From positions 248,001-312,000 of the forward strand of contig JADJHZ010000005.1 of NCBI GenBank assembly GCA_016707205.1: a stretch of 64,000 nucleotides of DNA, read 5' to 3'. This document shows, one piece after another, positions 55,375-64,000 of the stretch. This DNA is from Haliscomenobacter sp. Its GTDB lineage: Bacteria > Bacteroidota > Bacteroidia > Chitinophagales > Saprospiraceae. The number at the start of each line of letters is the position of its first letter. Within the stretch, counting starts at the first letter, position 1. Under the pieces are notes generated by a model, which ran no database searches, was not told where the DNA came from, and was given only the letters and a program-made list of their open reading frames with translations. The translations under genes were made by a program, and so were the position numbers.

Positions 55375-56220
55375 TTAGAGGAGTTGTTTGGGTTCTACTT
55401 TATCCATATCGGTGTATTCCTGGTTTTCGCCGCCCATCCCCCAAATGAAGGTATACGCGTTGGTGCCTACCCCCGAATGGATCGACCATTCCGGGGAGAT
55501 CACCGCCTGGTCGTTGCGCATGATCAGGTGCCGGGTTTCTGCTGGCTCGCCCATCAGATGCACCACGAGCTGGTCGTCGGCCAGGTTGAAGTAGAAGTAC
55601 ACTTCATTGCGGCGGTAATGGGTATGCGGAGGAAACGTATTCCAGGTACTTGGGCTGATGAGTTCCGTCAGGCCCATCACCAGCTGGCAGGTTTGCACCC
55701 GGGAGGTCACAATGTACTGGTAGATATTCCGGCGGTTGGCTGTCGCGTGCTCGCCCAATTCCACGGGCGCCACCGTTTGGTGCGGGATTAAGGCCGGCGG
55801 ATACACCGCATGGGCGCCGACGGAGTTGAAGTAAAACTTGGCCGGCTCGGCGCTGGAATCGCTGCGGAAGACCAGCTCCCGGGTTCCTTTGCCTACATAA
55901 AGCGCATCCTTGAACCCCAGGGGAAAAGCTACCCCATCCACGGAAACCATGCCGGGGCCGCCCACGTTAATGATCCCCATTTCCCTCCGTTCCAGGAAAA
56001 AAGAGGCTTTCGTCAGGTCCTCAAAAGCGGGCATAGCCAGGGCTTCGCCAACTGGCTGCGCGCCCCCGATGACAAACCGGTCCTGCATGGAATACGTCAC
56101 CGAAATATGATCGGGGCGAAAAATACCGTCTACCAAAAAATTTTCCCGAAACTGGGAGGTATTAAACCCCTTCATTTCATCCGCACTGCGGGAAAACCGA
56201 ATAGAAAATGAACTGGTCAT
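55375..56220 (-). CDS. kduI: 5-dehydro-4-deoxy-D-glucuronate isomerase
   Basis: Isomerises the unsaturated uronate product of pectate lyases plus GH105 to 2,5-diketo-3-deoxygluconate. The 281-residue cupin shows the Zn-binding residues in WNTFPPHTHYRRNEVYFYF and later WSIHSGVGTNAYTFIWGM, the family signature. Length is normal (about 280). Confidence 0.95.
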   Translation of the reverse strand: MTSSFSIRFSRSADEMKGFNTSQFRENFLVDGIFRPDHISVTYSMQDRFVIGGAQPVGEALAMPAFEDLTKASFFLERREMGIINVGGPGMVSVDGVAFPLGFKDALYVGKGTRELVFRSDSSAEPAKFYFNSVGAHAVYPPALIPHQTVAPVELGEHATANRRNIYQYIVTSRVQTCQLVMGLTELISPSTWNTFPPHTHYRRNEVYFYFNLADDQLVVHLMGEPAETRHLIMRNDQAVISPEWSIHSGVGTNAYTFIWGMGGENQEYTDMDKVEPKQLL

Positions 56221-56244
56221 AGGATAGATAGTAAAGACTTGGTT

Positions 56245-57552
56245 TTAACTATAAACAGGCTTCAAATCATCTCCCAGCGGCGTCATCTTCGGCATGAGCA
56301 AGTGCGCTACGCCCAGCACCGTGAGGTACATCAACCCGGCGATCAGGAACGCGAAGAAGTAAGCGCCGGGGCCGGAAGCGGTCAGCAGTTCGCCCAGCGT
56401 AATATGGGCTGCCAGACCGGCAAAAGCGCCCATAGCGCCGCCGATGCCCACTACCGTGGCGGTTGCTTTCTTCGGAAACACATCAGATACCAACGTAAAG
56501 ACGTTCGCCGACCAGGCCTGGTGGCCGCCTGCCCCTAAAGCAATTAAAGCCACGGCAAGCCACTTGTTGTCCGTTAGGGTAACGAACATGACCGGAAGAA
56601 TGATCAAGGCGCAGATCAGTAACGTGATCTTTCTGGCTTTATTCACACTCCAGCCCCGGCTCATGAAAAAGCCGGACAACCAGCCGCCTGCGATGCTGCC
56701 GACATCGGCGACGACGTATATGATGATCAGCGGCAAGCCCAGGCCCCTGATGTTCAGCCCGAACGTTTCGGCGATGTATTTTCCTCCCCAGAACAAATAG
56801 AACCACCACACGGCGTCGGTCAGTTTGGCGATGGCAAAGGCCCAGGTTTGAGGCAGCGGAAGCACTTTTCCCCAGGGGACTTTCCCCGTGGTTTCTTCCC
56901 CGGTGGAATCGCTCTTGATATAAGCCAGTTCCGCAGCGCTGAGCTTGGGATGTTCTTCGGGTTTGCGATAGATAGAGAGCCAGCCAACGACCCAAATGGC
57001 GCTGAACACGCCCGTCGTCAGGAACGCGTATTGCCAGTTATGCCCCGTATCGGAAACGATCAGCGGGATGATCAGGGGCGCCATGATGGCTCCTACGTTG
57101 GAACCCGCATTGAAAATGCCTGTGGCAAACGCCCGTTCCTTTTTGGGGAACCACTCGGCCACGGTTTTGATGCAGGAAGGGAAGTTGCCGGATTCCCCGA
57201 ATCCAAGGCCAAAGCGCGCCAAAGCAAATCCAACGAAGCTGAACGCCGGCCGGATCGTTGCGTGCAGCATACCGAACACGCTCCAAATAGCAATGGATAT
57301 CGTATAGCCCCAACGCGTTCCGATCTTATCGATCAACGCGCCCATGGCCAGCATGCCAATCCCGTAGGCCAACTGGAAGGAAGCGCTGATATAGCCGTAA
57401 TCCGCATCCGTCCATCCAAAAACTTTGTGTTGCAGCGTAGGCGCCAGAACGCCGATGACGCTTCGGTCCATGTAGTTGATCGTCGTGGCGGCGAAGAGCA
57501 TCGCCAGAATTCTCCAACGGTACCGGCCAATTTTGGTCGTGGTTTGGTCCAT
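56245..57552 (-). CDS. exuT: MFS hexuronate transporter
   Basis: A 435-residue major facilitator of the anion:cation symporter group. Starts MDQTTTKIGRYRWRILAML, with TM1 motif NYMDRSVIGVLAP, the loop GALIDKIGTRWGYT and ARFGLGFGESGNFPSCIKTVAEWFP, all usual for ExuT/hexuronate carriers; twelve membrane segments are expected. The place between eda and kduI supports uptake of galacturonate, glucuronate or unsaturated uronates across the inner membrane. exuT is the best guess for the symbol. Confidence 0.88.
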   Translation of the reverse strand: MDQTTTKIGRYRWRILAMLFAATTINYMDRSVIGVLAPTLQHKVFGWTDADYGYISASFQLAYGIGMLAMGALIDKIGTRWGYTISIAIWSVFGMLHATIRPAFSFVGFALARFGLGFGESGNFPSCIKTVAEWFPKKERAFATGIFNAGSNVGAIMAPLIIPLIVSDTGHNWQYAFLTTGVFSAIWVVGWLSIYRKPEEHPKLSAAELAYIKSDSTGEETTGKVPWGKVLPLPQTWAFAIAKLTDAVWWFYLFWGGKYIAETFGLNIRGLGLPLIIIYVVADVGSIAGGWLSGFFMSRGWSVNKARKITLLICALIILPVMFVTLTDNKWLAVALIALGAGGHQAWSANVFTLVSDVFPKKATATVVGIGGAMGAFAGLAAHITLGELLTASGPGAYFFAFLIAGLMYLTVLGVAHLLMPKMTPLGDDLKPVYS

Positions 57553-57643
57553 TTCAGGTTTGGTGTTTGATTCAAAAAAAGAGCAGGAGGCCTTCCAACC
57601 GTCAGGTGGTTCACCAGGTAGGCAGAGGGCTCCAGGCAACGTG

Positions 57644-58312
57644 TTATCCCCGGATCATCCGGATTAAATCCAATGTCGTTTTCACCTTTTCGGCGAGTTC
57701 GTCAAACTTGCGCCCGTCGAGGATGTCTTTGGTGATCAGTTGGGAGCCCATGCCTACGCAGGTTACTCCAGCTTCGAACCACTTGCGCAGGCTCTCCTCG
57801 GTAGGAGACACCCCGCCGGTGGGCATGATGCTCGTCCAGGGTTGCGGCCCTTTGATGTCTTTAACAAAACCCGGCCCCAGCACCCCACCGGGGAACACCT
57901 TGACCACCTCCGCCCCGAGTTCTTCCGCCCGTGCGATTTCCGTCAGCGATCCGCACCCTGGCGACCAGAGCACTTTGCGCCGGTTGCATACGACCGCAAT
58001 ATCTTCCCGCAGCACCGGAGTAACGATGAAGTTGGCCCCCAACTGCATGAACAAGCTGGCGGTGCCCCCATCGGTTACCGACCCCACCCCCAGCATCATG
58101 CCGGGCAGTTCTTTTAAACAATATTTATTCAGGTTACCGAATACTTCATGAGCGAAATCGCCCCGGTTGGTAAACTCCAACAGCCGGGCGCCGCCCCGGT
58201 AGCAGGCTTCTACCACCCCCTTGCACAATTCCAGGTCGCTGTGGTAGAACAATGGCACCAAACCCGTTTCCTGCATGGTTTGGGCTACTTGGATGCGTGT
58301 GTATTTGGCCAT
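57644..58312 (-). CDS. eda: 2-dehydro-3-deoxyphosphogluconate aldolase
   Basis: Splits KDPG to pyruvate and glyceraldehyde-3-phosphate, the last step of the pathway. The 222-residue barrel has the class I aldolase motifs GVGSVTDGGTA, FIVTPVL, and GAEVVKVFPGG with the Schiff-base Lys, then IMPTGGVSP for phosphate binding. It lies between kdgK and the transporter gene. Confidence 0.94.
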   Translation of the reverse strand: MAKYTRIQVAQTMQETGLVPLFYHSDLELCKGVVEACYRGGARLLEFTNRGDFAHEVFGNLNKYCLKELPGMMLGVGSVTDGGTASLFMQLGANFIVTPVLREDIAVVCNRRKVLWSPGCGSLTEIARAEELGAEVVKVFPGGVLGPGFVKDIKGPQPWTSIMPTGGVSPTEESLRKWFEAGVTCVGMGSQLITKDILDGRKFDELAEKVKTTLDLIRMIRG

Positions 58313-58331
58313 TTTTTTTTAAAGTTACGAG

Positions 58332-58363
58332 GTTACGAAGTAGCGAAGTTACGAAGTAGCGAA
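58332..58363. repeat. 16-bp tandem repeat between kdgK and eda
   Basis: GTTACGAAGTAGCGAA occurs twice in tandem, after a partial third copy at 58324, and is followed by a short GC hairpin (GAGGC/GCCTC). It is similar in style to the iterated words in the other intergenic hairpins but lies between two same-strand genes, which could tune their relative expression. Confidence 0.55.
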
Positions 58364-58446
58364 GTCCAACTGGCGCGAGGCTTGGGCCTCGTGCCCAGTA
58401 CCTTCCCAAGGCTCCAGCCTCGGGCTACCTCGCAAGCTCGTCGCGT

Positions 58447-59484
58447 TTACCGCGAAACGCGCCCGCTGGCATCCCCTTTCATCAGCGTTTCGACTTCGGC
58501 AACGGTGACGAGGTTGGCGTCGCCGTAGATGGTATGCTTGAGGCAGGACGCGGCAACCGCGAAATTAAGCGCTTTTTGGTCGTCGCCTGCATATTGGATC
58601 AGTCCGTAGACCAGGCCGCCCATGAAGCTGTCGCCTCCGCCGACGCGGTCGACGATATGGGTGATCTGGTACGTGGGGGATTCAAACAAGGTTTGGCCGT
58701 CGTAAAGCACCCCGGCCCAGGTGTTATGGGAGGCGCTGATGGACCCGCGCAAGGTAATAATAACCTTTTTCGCTCTGGGGAACCGCTGCATCATTTGCTG
58801 GCAGACGGAGACATAGGACTTGGCGTCCATGGTATGGCCCTGGGTGACGTCGATCCCCTCGGGGTGGATGTCGAAATGTTTTTCGGCGTCTTCCTCGTTG
58901 CCCAAAATGATATCGCAACCGGCGACCAGGGCTTCCATGACTTCGGAAGATTTTTTGCCGTATTTCCACAAATTCTTGCGGTAGTTGAGGTCGGTGGAAA
59001 CGGTGATTCCCATGCGGTTGGCGGTTTCGATCGCTTCCAGGCAGGCATCCGCCGCTCCCTGCGAGAGGGCGGGTGTGATACCGGTCCAGTGGAACCATTG
59101 GGCATCGCTGAACACCTTCTCCCAATCGATCATCCCTTTGGCGATAGACGCCATACCGGAATGCGCCCGGTCGTACACGACTTTACTGCCTCTGCTGACC
59201 GCGCCCATTTCCAGGAAATAAATGCCCAGCCGTTCGCCGCCGCGCAGCACGTGGTTCACGCCAACGCCGCGTTTGCGCATTTCCATCAGGGCGCAATCGC
59301 CGAGATCGTTCTGCGGAAGCCAGGTGACAAATTCGGTGGGCAGCCCATAGTTGGCCAGAGAAACCGCTACATTGGATTCGCCTCCCCCATACACCACATC
59401 GAAGGAAGAAGCCTGAGAAAATCGCAAAAATCCGGGAGGGGTCAGCCGCAGCATGATCTCCCCAAACGTGACGATCTTTTTCAT
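58447..59484 (-). CDS. kdgK: 2-keto-3-deoxygluconate kinase
   Basis: Phosphorylates KDG to KDPG with ATP. The 345-residue PfkB-type kinase starts MKKIVTFGEIMLRLTPPGF, has the sugar-binding GGGESNVAVSLANYG and the C-terminal signature DRVGGGDSFMGGLVYG with the catalytic Asp. It is the first gene of the minus-strand kdgK-eda-exuT-kduI-kduD series and is divergent from uxaC across a 244-base gap. Confidence 0.94.
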   Translation of the reverse strand: MKKIVTFGEIMLRLTPPGFLRFSQASSFDVVYGGGESNVAVSLANYGLPTEFVTWLPQNDLGDCALMEMRKRGVGVNHVLRGGERLGIYFLEMGAVSRGSKVVYDRAHSGMASIAKGMIDWEKVFSDAQWFHWTGITPALSQGAADACLEAIETANRMGITVSTDLNYRKNLWKYGKKSSEVMEALVAGCDIILGNEEDAEKHFDIHPEGIDVTQGHTMDAKSYVSVCQQMMQRFPRAKKVIITLRGSISASHNTWAGVLYDGQTLFESPTYQITHIVDRVGGGDSFMGGLVYGLIQYAGDDQKALNFAVAASCLKHTIYGDANLVTVAEVETLMKGDASGRVSR

Positions 59485-59728
59485 GACAAGTTATTTGTTT
59501 GGCAAAATGGATTTTTTGAAAAGCTTGAGCTAAAAGTACTACCTGCACCCTATATAGCCTATTCCTGAATTCACTATTTGCTAGCCAAAACCCCCAAAAA
59601 CCAGGTAAGCCTTTTCTGCTCCCGGATTGTGAATTTTTGACGGCTTCGATTCCCGATTATTTCAGACCTTTATAAAGACAATGCTTCTGCTCCTTTTGGA
59701 TAATCATCTTACTTGAAAATTTTTCCAC

Positions 59729-61156
59729 ATGATTACCGCTAATCCAAAATCCATCCCCTCATTCCTCGACGAGCATTTCCTTCTGGATACGGAATCGGCC
59801 CGCCGCTTATACCACGAGTATGCCAAAGATATGCCGATCATTGACTACCATTGCCATCTCCCACCGGATGAAATCGCCGTCGACAAACGGTTTTCCAACC
59901 TGACCCAAATCTGGCTCAACGGCGACCATTACAAATGGCGGGCGATGCGCACCAACGGCGTCAACGAACGGTTCATCACCGGCGACGCCGGGGATTACGA
60001 AAAATTTGAGCAGTGGGCAAATACCGTTCCCTTCACCCTGCGCAACCCGCTCTACCACTGGACCCACCTGGAGCTCCGCCGCTATTTCGGCATCCAGGAA
60101 ATTCTGAGCCCGGCTACCGCCCAGGCCGTCTACCAAGAGGCCAGCACCTTGCTCAACTCCCCGGAATACAGCGTGCGCAACCTCCTGCGCAAAATGAACG
60201 TTGCTACCGTTTGCACCACCGACGACCCCGTCGACTCCCTGGTGTACCACCAAAATATCAAAGCGGATGGCTTCGAAATCCCCATCCTGCCCGCATTCCG
60301 CCCCGACAAAGCCATCCTGATCGAAAAACCTTCCTGGCCGGCATACATCCGCCAACTGGCAGAAGCCGCCGGTAAGGAAATCGCTACCTTCCAGGACCTT
60401 CTCGACGCGCTCCAAAACCGCATCGCCTTCTTTCACGACATGGGCAGCCGCCTGAGCGATCACGGACTCGAGCAGATTTATGCCGCGCCGTTTACGGAGG
60501 CGGGGACGGACCGCATTTTCCGCAAACGCCTCGGCGGGCAAACCCTGGAAGCTGCGGAAGCCGAAGAATTCATGTCCGCCCTGCTCTACCACCTCGGCGT
60601 TATGTACCACGCCAAAGGCTGGACCCAGCAGTTCCACCTCGGGGCCCTGCGCAACAACAACTCCCGCATGATGCGCACCCTTGGACCCGATACGGGGTTC
60701 GACAGCATCGGCGACTGGTCGCAGGCCGCCGCCCTCGCCCGGTTTATGGACCGCCTCGACAACGAGGACAAACTGACCAAAACCATCGTCTACAACCTCA
60801 ACCCCCGCGACAACGAGCTGATGGCTACCATGATCGGCAACTTTAACGATGGCAGCATTCCGGGGAAAATCCAGTACGGCTCCGCCTGGTGGTTCCTCGA
60901 TCAGAAAGACGGGATGGAAAAACAGATCAACGCCCTGTCCAATATGGGTTTGCTCAGCCGCTTCGTCGGTATGCTCACCGATAGCCGGTCGTTTATGTCC
61001 TACCCCCGCCACGAATATTTCCGGCGAATCCTCTGCCAGATCCTGGGCCGCGAAGTAGAAAACGGCGAACTCCCCAACGATATCCCATGGATCGGGAAGA
61101 TCGTGCAGGATGTTTGCTTCCGCAATGCGAAGGCGTATTTTGGGTTTGAGGGGTAA
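59729..61156 (+). CDS. uxaC: Glucuronate/galacturonate isomerase
   Basis: Converts D-galacturonate to D-tagaturonate (and glucuronate to fructuronate). The 475-residue protein of the amidohydrolase superfamily shows PIIDYHCHLPPDEIAVDKRF, TTDDPVDSL, GWTQQFHLGALRNNNSRM and the C-terminal MLTDSRSFMSYPRHEYFRR, all family hallmarks. It supplies the substrate for uxaB in the other operon. Confidence 0.96.
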   Translation: MITANPKSIPSFLDEHFLLDTESARRLYHEYAKDMPIIDYHCHLPPDEIAVDKRFSNLTQIWLNGDHYKWRAMRTNGVNERFITGDAGDYEKFEQWANTVPFTLRNPLYHWTHLELRRYFGIQEILSPATAQAVYQEASTLLNSPEYSVRNLLRKMNVATVCTTDDPVDSLVYHQNIKADGFEIPILPAFRPDKAILIEKPSWPAYIRQLAEAAGKEIATFQDLLDALQNRIAFFHDMGSRLSDHGLEQIYAAPFTEAGTDRIFRKRLGGQTLEAAEAEEFMSALLYHLGVMYHAKGWTQQFHLGALRNNNSRMMRTLGPDTGFDSIGDWSQAAALARFMDRLDNEDKLTKTIVYNLNPRDNELMATMIGNFNDGSIPGKIQYGSAWWFLDQKDGMEKQINALSNMGLLSRFVGMLTDSRSFMSYPRHEYFRRILCQILGREVENGELPNDIPWIGKIVQDVCFRNAKAYFGFEG

Positions 61157-61225
61157 GAATTAGGGGTTTATGGCGACAGCGCCTCCCGAAAAGCTGCAAC
61201 AGAGTAGGGGTAATTTCTAAATACC

Positions 61226-62386
61226 ATGAGCAAAAGACTTTTTTTCTTTCTGCTTCCCTTGGCGCTGGTGGGTCCTTCTTGTAAAAAGGAGGGCCCGCCA
61301 GCCTATCCGGTTTACCAGGTGGATCTGAGAAAACCCAAAGAAGTTCCGCTCAGCGCCATTGCCAGATCGGTGCATTATATCAAACTGGGCGACCGGGCCA
61401 AGGGAGATCCGATGTTCTACCCGGTGTCCAAAGTCCTTTTCAATGATAACCGGATTGCCGTGCTATCGGAGCCGGGAAACCTTACGTGCAAGGTGTTTTT
61501 ATTTGACAGCAAAGGAAACTTCATCCATTTTCTGGATGGATCTCAAGACGGCCCCAATACCATTCTGGGGGTAACCGATATGGATCTAACCGAAGAAAAT
61601 CTGGAGCTATTGGATTATATCAAAAAACGAATCCTCCGCTACGACCTGAACGGAAACTTCGTTACTGCAATTCCGCTACCCGAACGATTCACCAAATTCA
61701 TCTGCCTTGACGAGCATCATTATGCTTTTGACACCAACAACGCGCCCTCTGAAAGAGGAGAAACATATGCCGTTACTATTTTGTCAGAACTAACCCAAAA
61801 GGCAAAAACCTTTCTGACCATCCCCAACAAACTGCGCGTTGGAGAATTTGCCAGTTGCTTTTTTCACACCCAGGAAGGGAAAACACTATACCGGCGATAT
61901 TACGACCCAACCGTATATGAAATAACCAATAATACGGTCAAGCCTTTTTACGCCCTGGATTTTGGAGACTTATGGATCGATACGATCAAATATTCCGATA
62001 GCGATGAGGCAAGGACGAGTTTTAACCAAGGAGAAATCATTTATTCGTTCTTCTCGCCTGTAATAGCCGACGGCAGGATGCTTTCTTTCGCCTACTTCAA
62101 ACGGAAGTCTTTTCTTATTTCGGCGTACCAAAACGGCACTGAGGCGCAGGTATTTCGCGTGACCTATAACGATCTGGACGGAAACGAACTACCCGCGCTG
62201 GTTCCCATAGGTTTTCTTCCTCCCCGGACCCTGGTCTACGAAATCGACGCTGCCGCCTTCCAGATGAAGGAAGATTCCATCCGCGCCCGCTTCCCCTTAC
62301 GGAAACCTTTTCGCGACTTTGCCGCTACCGTCCACCCCGGAGATAATCCCGTCCTGATGCTGGTGGAATTGAAAGAGGCATTTTAG
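61226..62386 (+). CDS. 6-bladed beta-propeller lipoprotein
   Basis: A 386-residue protein with a lipoprotein signal (LVGPSC). Repeats such as VFLFDSKGNFIHFLDG and RILRYDLNGNFVTAIPLP are those of the 6-bladed propeller proteins (PF17170 type) common in Bacteroidota, of unknown role. It follows uxaC by about 70 bases, but its lower GC and lack of a metabolic link leave the connection open. Confidence 0.78.
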   Translation: MSKRLFFFLLPLALVGPSCKKEGPPAYPVYQVDLRKPKEVPLSAIARSVHYIKLGDRAKGDPMFYPVSKVLFNDNRIAVLSEPGNLTCKVFLFDSKGNFIHFLDGSQDGPNTILGVTDMDLTEENLELLDYIKKRILRYDLNGNFVTAIPLPERFTKFICLDEHHYAFDTNNAPSERGETYAVTILSELTQKAKTFLTIPNKLRVGEFASCFFHTQEGKTLYRRYYDPTVYEITNNTVKPFYALDFGDLWIDTIKYSDSDEARTSFNQGEIIYSFFSPVIADGRMLSFAYFKRKSFLISAYQNGTEAQVFRVTYNDLDGNELPALVPIGFLPPRTLVYEIDAAAFQMKEDSIRARFPLRKPFRDFAATVHPGDNPVLMLVELKEAF

Positions 62387-62511
62387 GTTTTTTGATTGAA
62401 CCCGACTGCTGATTTTATTGCGGCAAATCATGTTCCCCTTCCGGGCTAATCTTGTAGTATTTTTCATAACTAACGGCTTGTCCCTGAATTGCCCTCCGCA
62501 GCCCGGAGCCC

Positions 62512-62637
62512 GTGGGAAACGCCGTTCCCGTTCGAAGAACGGGATCGCCTTATGGGATCAACCGCTTGGAATGCAGGTGAAACGCAACGATCGGTGTTCA
62601 AAGCGGTTGAAGCCCATAGAGCGAAGGCGTTTCCCAC
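62512..62637. repeat. Long imperfect palindrome with nested hairpin
   Basis: Arms 62512-62571 and 62598-62637 pair through GTGGGAAACGCC, TATGGG and TCAACCGCTT words. The left arm holds an extra ~22 bases, which form a perfect 7-bp hairpin (62527-62543, CCCGTTC with GAACGGG). The ~500-base gap between the propeller gene and the symporter holds no supported gene otherwise. Confidence 0.6.
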
Positions 62638-62886
62638 GGAGCGGTAGGGCGAAGGAGCGCCCTTTTTTTGGTTCTTTTTTTGGGCGAGCAAAAAACAAAC
62701 CAGGCCGGGGGCAAAACGGAAGAGGGACTGCGCCAGATAATGGTTTAGGAAAAAACACTACAAGACTAGCTTCCGGGGGGTTACGCGTCCTCGTCGCTCT
62801 GGACGTTCACTTTTACGGGCATCCAGATATCTTCCACGTTTGACAAACGTCTCGTTCCTAAAATGCCCAGGAATGAGGCGTCCTCG

Positions 62887-64000
62887 TCACTTCACAACCC
62901 TGCTAACTCTAGCCGTTTGCATCAGGAAAGACAACCCCATCACCAAGACACAACCAATAAGGTTGAGCCATAGGTAAGCGATTTTGACCACCACCAGCTT
63001 GCCCAGGAAGATGAACCCGAATTGGTTTTCGCCCATCACAAAAATAGCGATGACGCAGGCCTCGGCAATCAGGGCCCCGATAAACGCGGCCCTCCCCCCT
63101 ACCCGCTTCAGGAAAAAAGCGGTCAGGAAAACGCCCAGGATCACGCCATAAAACAGCGATCCGATAATGTTGACTGCCTGGATCAGGTTTTCAAACTGCT
63201 GGGCGACGACGGCAAACGTCAGCGCCACCCCGCCCCATAGGACGGTAAACCATTTGGACATGTGGAGGTAATGGCGGTCGGAGGCTTTTTTCACAAAGAT
63301 ACGGCGGTAAATATCGACTACCGTGGTGGTGGACAAGGCATTGAGTTCAGACGACGTCGACGACCAGGCAGCGGAAAAGATCATCGCCAGGAGCAGCCCC
63401 ACCACCCCGATCGGCATGAAGTTCAGCACATACGTAATGAATACATAGTCGGTATCTTTGGTGTTGGCCTCCTTGTCGTTCCTTGCAATCAATTCCCGGA
63501 TATCTGCCCGTAGCTGTTTGTCTTCCCCCTGCAAGGCAAGCACCCGGGTCTGGGCGGCGCCGGAGGCCTGAACGTCTCCGCTGCGCTCGGCGGCAATCAT
63601 CTCGCGGATGGCTTCCTGGCGCTGCGATTGCACCTGCTGAAGCTGCGTTTCCAGGCCCGCATACGCCGGGGCGTAGCTGCTTCGCTGTATCTGCTCCACA
63701 TTCGCCCGGTTGAAGTGGGCGGGCGCCGGGTTAAACTGGTAAAACACAAACACCAAAGCCCCTACGAACAGAATGACGAATTGCATCGGAATCTTCAGCA
63801 ACCCGTTGAACATCAGTCCCAGCCTGCTCTCTGTGAGCGATTTCCCGGAAAGGTAGCGGGACACCTGGGATTGGTCGGTACCGAAATACGATAAAAACAG
63901 AAACGTTCCCCCCAGCATCCCGGACCAGAAATTGTACCGGTTGGAAAGGTCGAATTTGAAATCCAGCACGTTGAGTTTGCCCATTTTGCCGGCCACCGTC
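62887..64000 (-). CDS. Sodium:solute symporter (SSS family), N-terminus outside window
   Basis: About 370 C-terminal residues of a transporter that continues beyond the window. SYFGTDQSQVSRYLSGKSL and LLLAMIFSAAWSSTSSELNALST are SSS-family signatures with the sodium-site serines. A charged, coiled-coil-like loop of about 80 residues (QLQQVQSQRQEAIREM) lies between two membrane segments, as often seen in Bacteroidota members. Several hydrophobic segments follow. Such symporters often sit in sugar or uronate loci, so a role in uptake of pathway substrates is possible but not shown. Confidence 0.88.
   Translation of the reverse strand, partial: TVAGKMGKLNVLDFKFDLSNRYNFWSGMLGGTFLFLSYFGTDQSQVSRYLSGKSLTESRLGLMFNGLLKIPMQFVILFVGALVFVFYQFNPAPAHFNRANVEQIQRSSYAPAYAGLETQLQQVQSQRQEAIREMIAAERSGDVQASGAAQTRVLALQGEDKQLRADIRELIARNDKEANTKDTDYVFITYVLNFMPIGVVGLLLAMIFSAAWSSTSSELNALSTTTVVDIYRRIFVKKASDRHYLHMSKWFTVLWGGVALTFAVVAQQFENLIQAVNIIGSLFYGVILGVFLTAFFLKRVGGRAAFIGALIAEACVIAIFVMGENQFGFIFLGKLVVVKIAYLWLNLIGCVLVMGLSFLMQTARVSRVVK

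Noticed and set aside
59485..59728. Clear promoter pair between kdgK and uxaC
   Set aside because: No full -33/-7 match to the Bacteroidota consensus was found on either strand, only partial TACTTTT-like words, so none was annotated.
62418..62843. Plus-strand frame of 141 codons before the symporter gene
   Set aside because: It spans the long palindrome, is Arg/Gly-rich without motifs, and has no start context.

Overview
The window looks like a chromosome segment of a Gram-negative Bacteroidota, most likely of the Saprospiraceae/Lewinellaceae type. The signs are a SusC/SusD pair, a hybrid two-component sensor, a type IX secretion tail on a pectate lyase, TAnnTTTG-type -7 promoter elements, and a signal peptidase I with the N-terminal extension usual in this phylum. 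The lineage is inferred from gene content only.

Layout. 0-14 kb is mixed housekeeping: a frameshifted rpe, a vanadium-haloperoxidase-like lipoprotein, an exonuclease, a coiled-coil membrane protein, a DUF1573 protein, lepB, a Nudix hydrolase, a PLP-dependent cysteine-synthase-like protein with an unusual tail, and hutU. Two short minus-strand loci (about 0.94-1.2 and 3.98-4.25 kb) share five sequence blocks in the same order and end in intrinsic terminators; they may be a small RNA family. 14-26 kb is a pectin locus with a GH28 relic, an HTCS regulator, a GH105, a DUF4861 protein and a damaged SusC/SusD pair. 26.5-31 kb holds a response regulator, a TPR/outer-membrane-like protein and a TPR histidine kinase. 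31-40.5 kb is a seven-gene pectin operon read on the minus strand: PL1, CE8, PL10, CE12, GH43, uxaA, uxaB. 54.6-61 kb holds kdgK, eda, a hexuronate transporter, kduI and kduD, with uxaC divergent. The two sets together encode a complete route from homogalacturonan to pyruvate and glyceraldehyde-3-phosphate, through both the galacturonate branch (UxaC, UxaB, UxaA) and the unsaturated uronate branch (KduI, KduD), meeting at KDG (KdgK, Eda).

Between these two catabolic operons lies the most unusual region (40.9-54.5 kb). It has four near-identical copies of a gene for an AAA-type ATPase fused to a PD-(D/E)XK nuclease domain. They alternate with secreted thioredoxin-like (TlpA) genes, an SGNH-like protein, an IS4-family insertion sequence and fragments of IS ends. 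The copies are mosaics: A pairs with B and C with D in one variable block, but A pairs with C and B with D in the nuclease domain. That pattern needs recombination or gene conversion. Each copy carries its own small indel(s), and only copy D keeps an almost full reading frame.

Caveat: several frameshifts fall in homopolymers, including one in rpe, and two long G/C homopolymer tracts (7.8 and 40.6 kb) look artificial. Single-base frameshifts may therefore be assembly errors. The nonsense codon in susC, the ~155-bp deletion in copy A and the truncated fragments are harder to explain that way.
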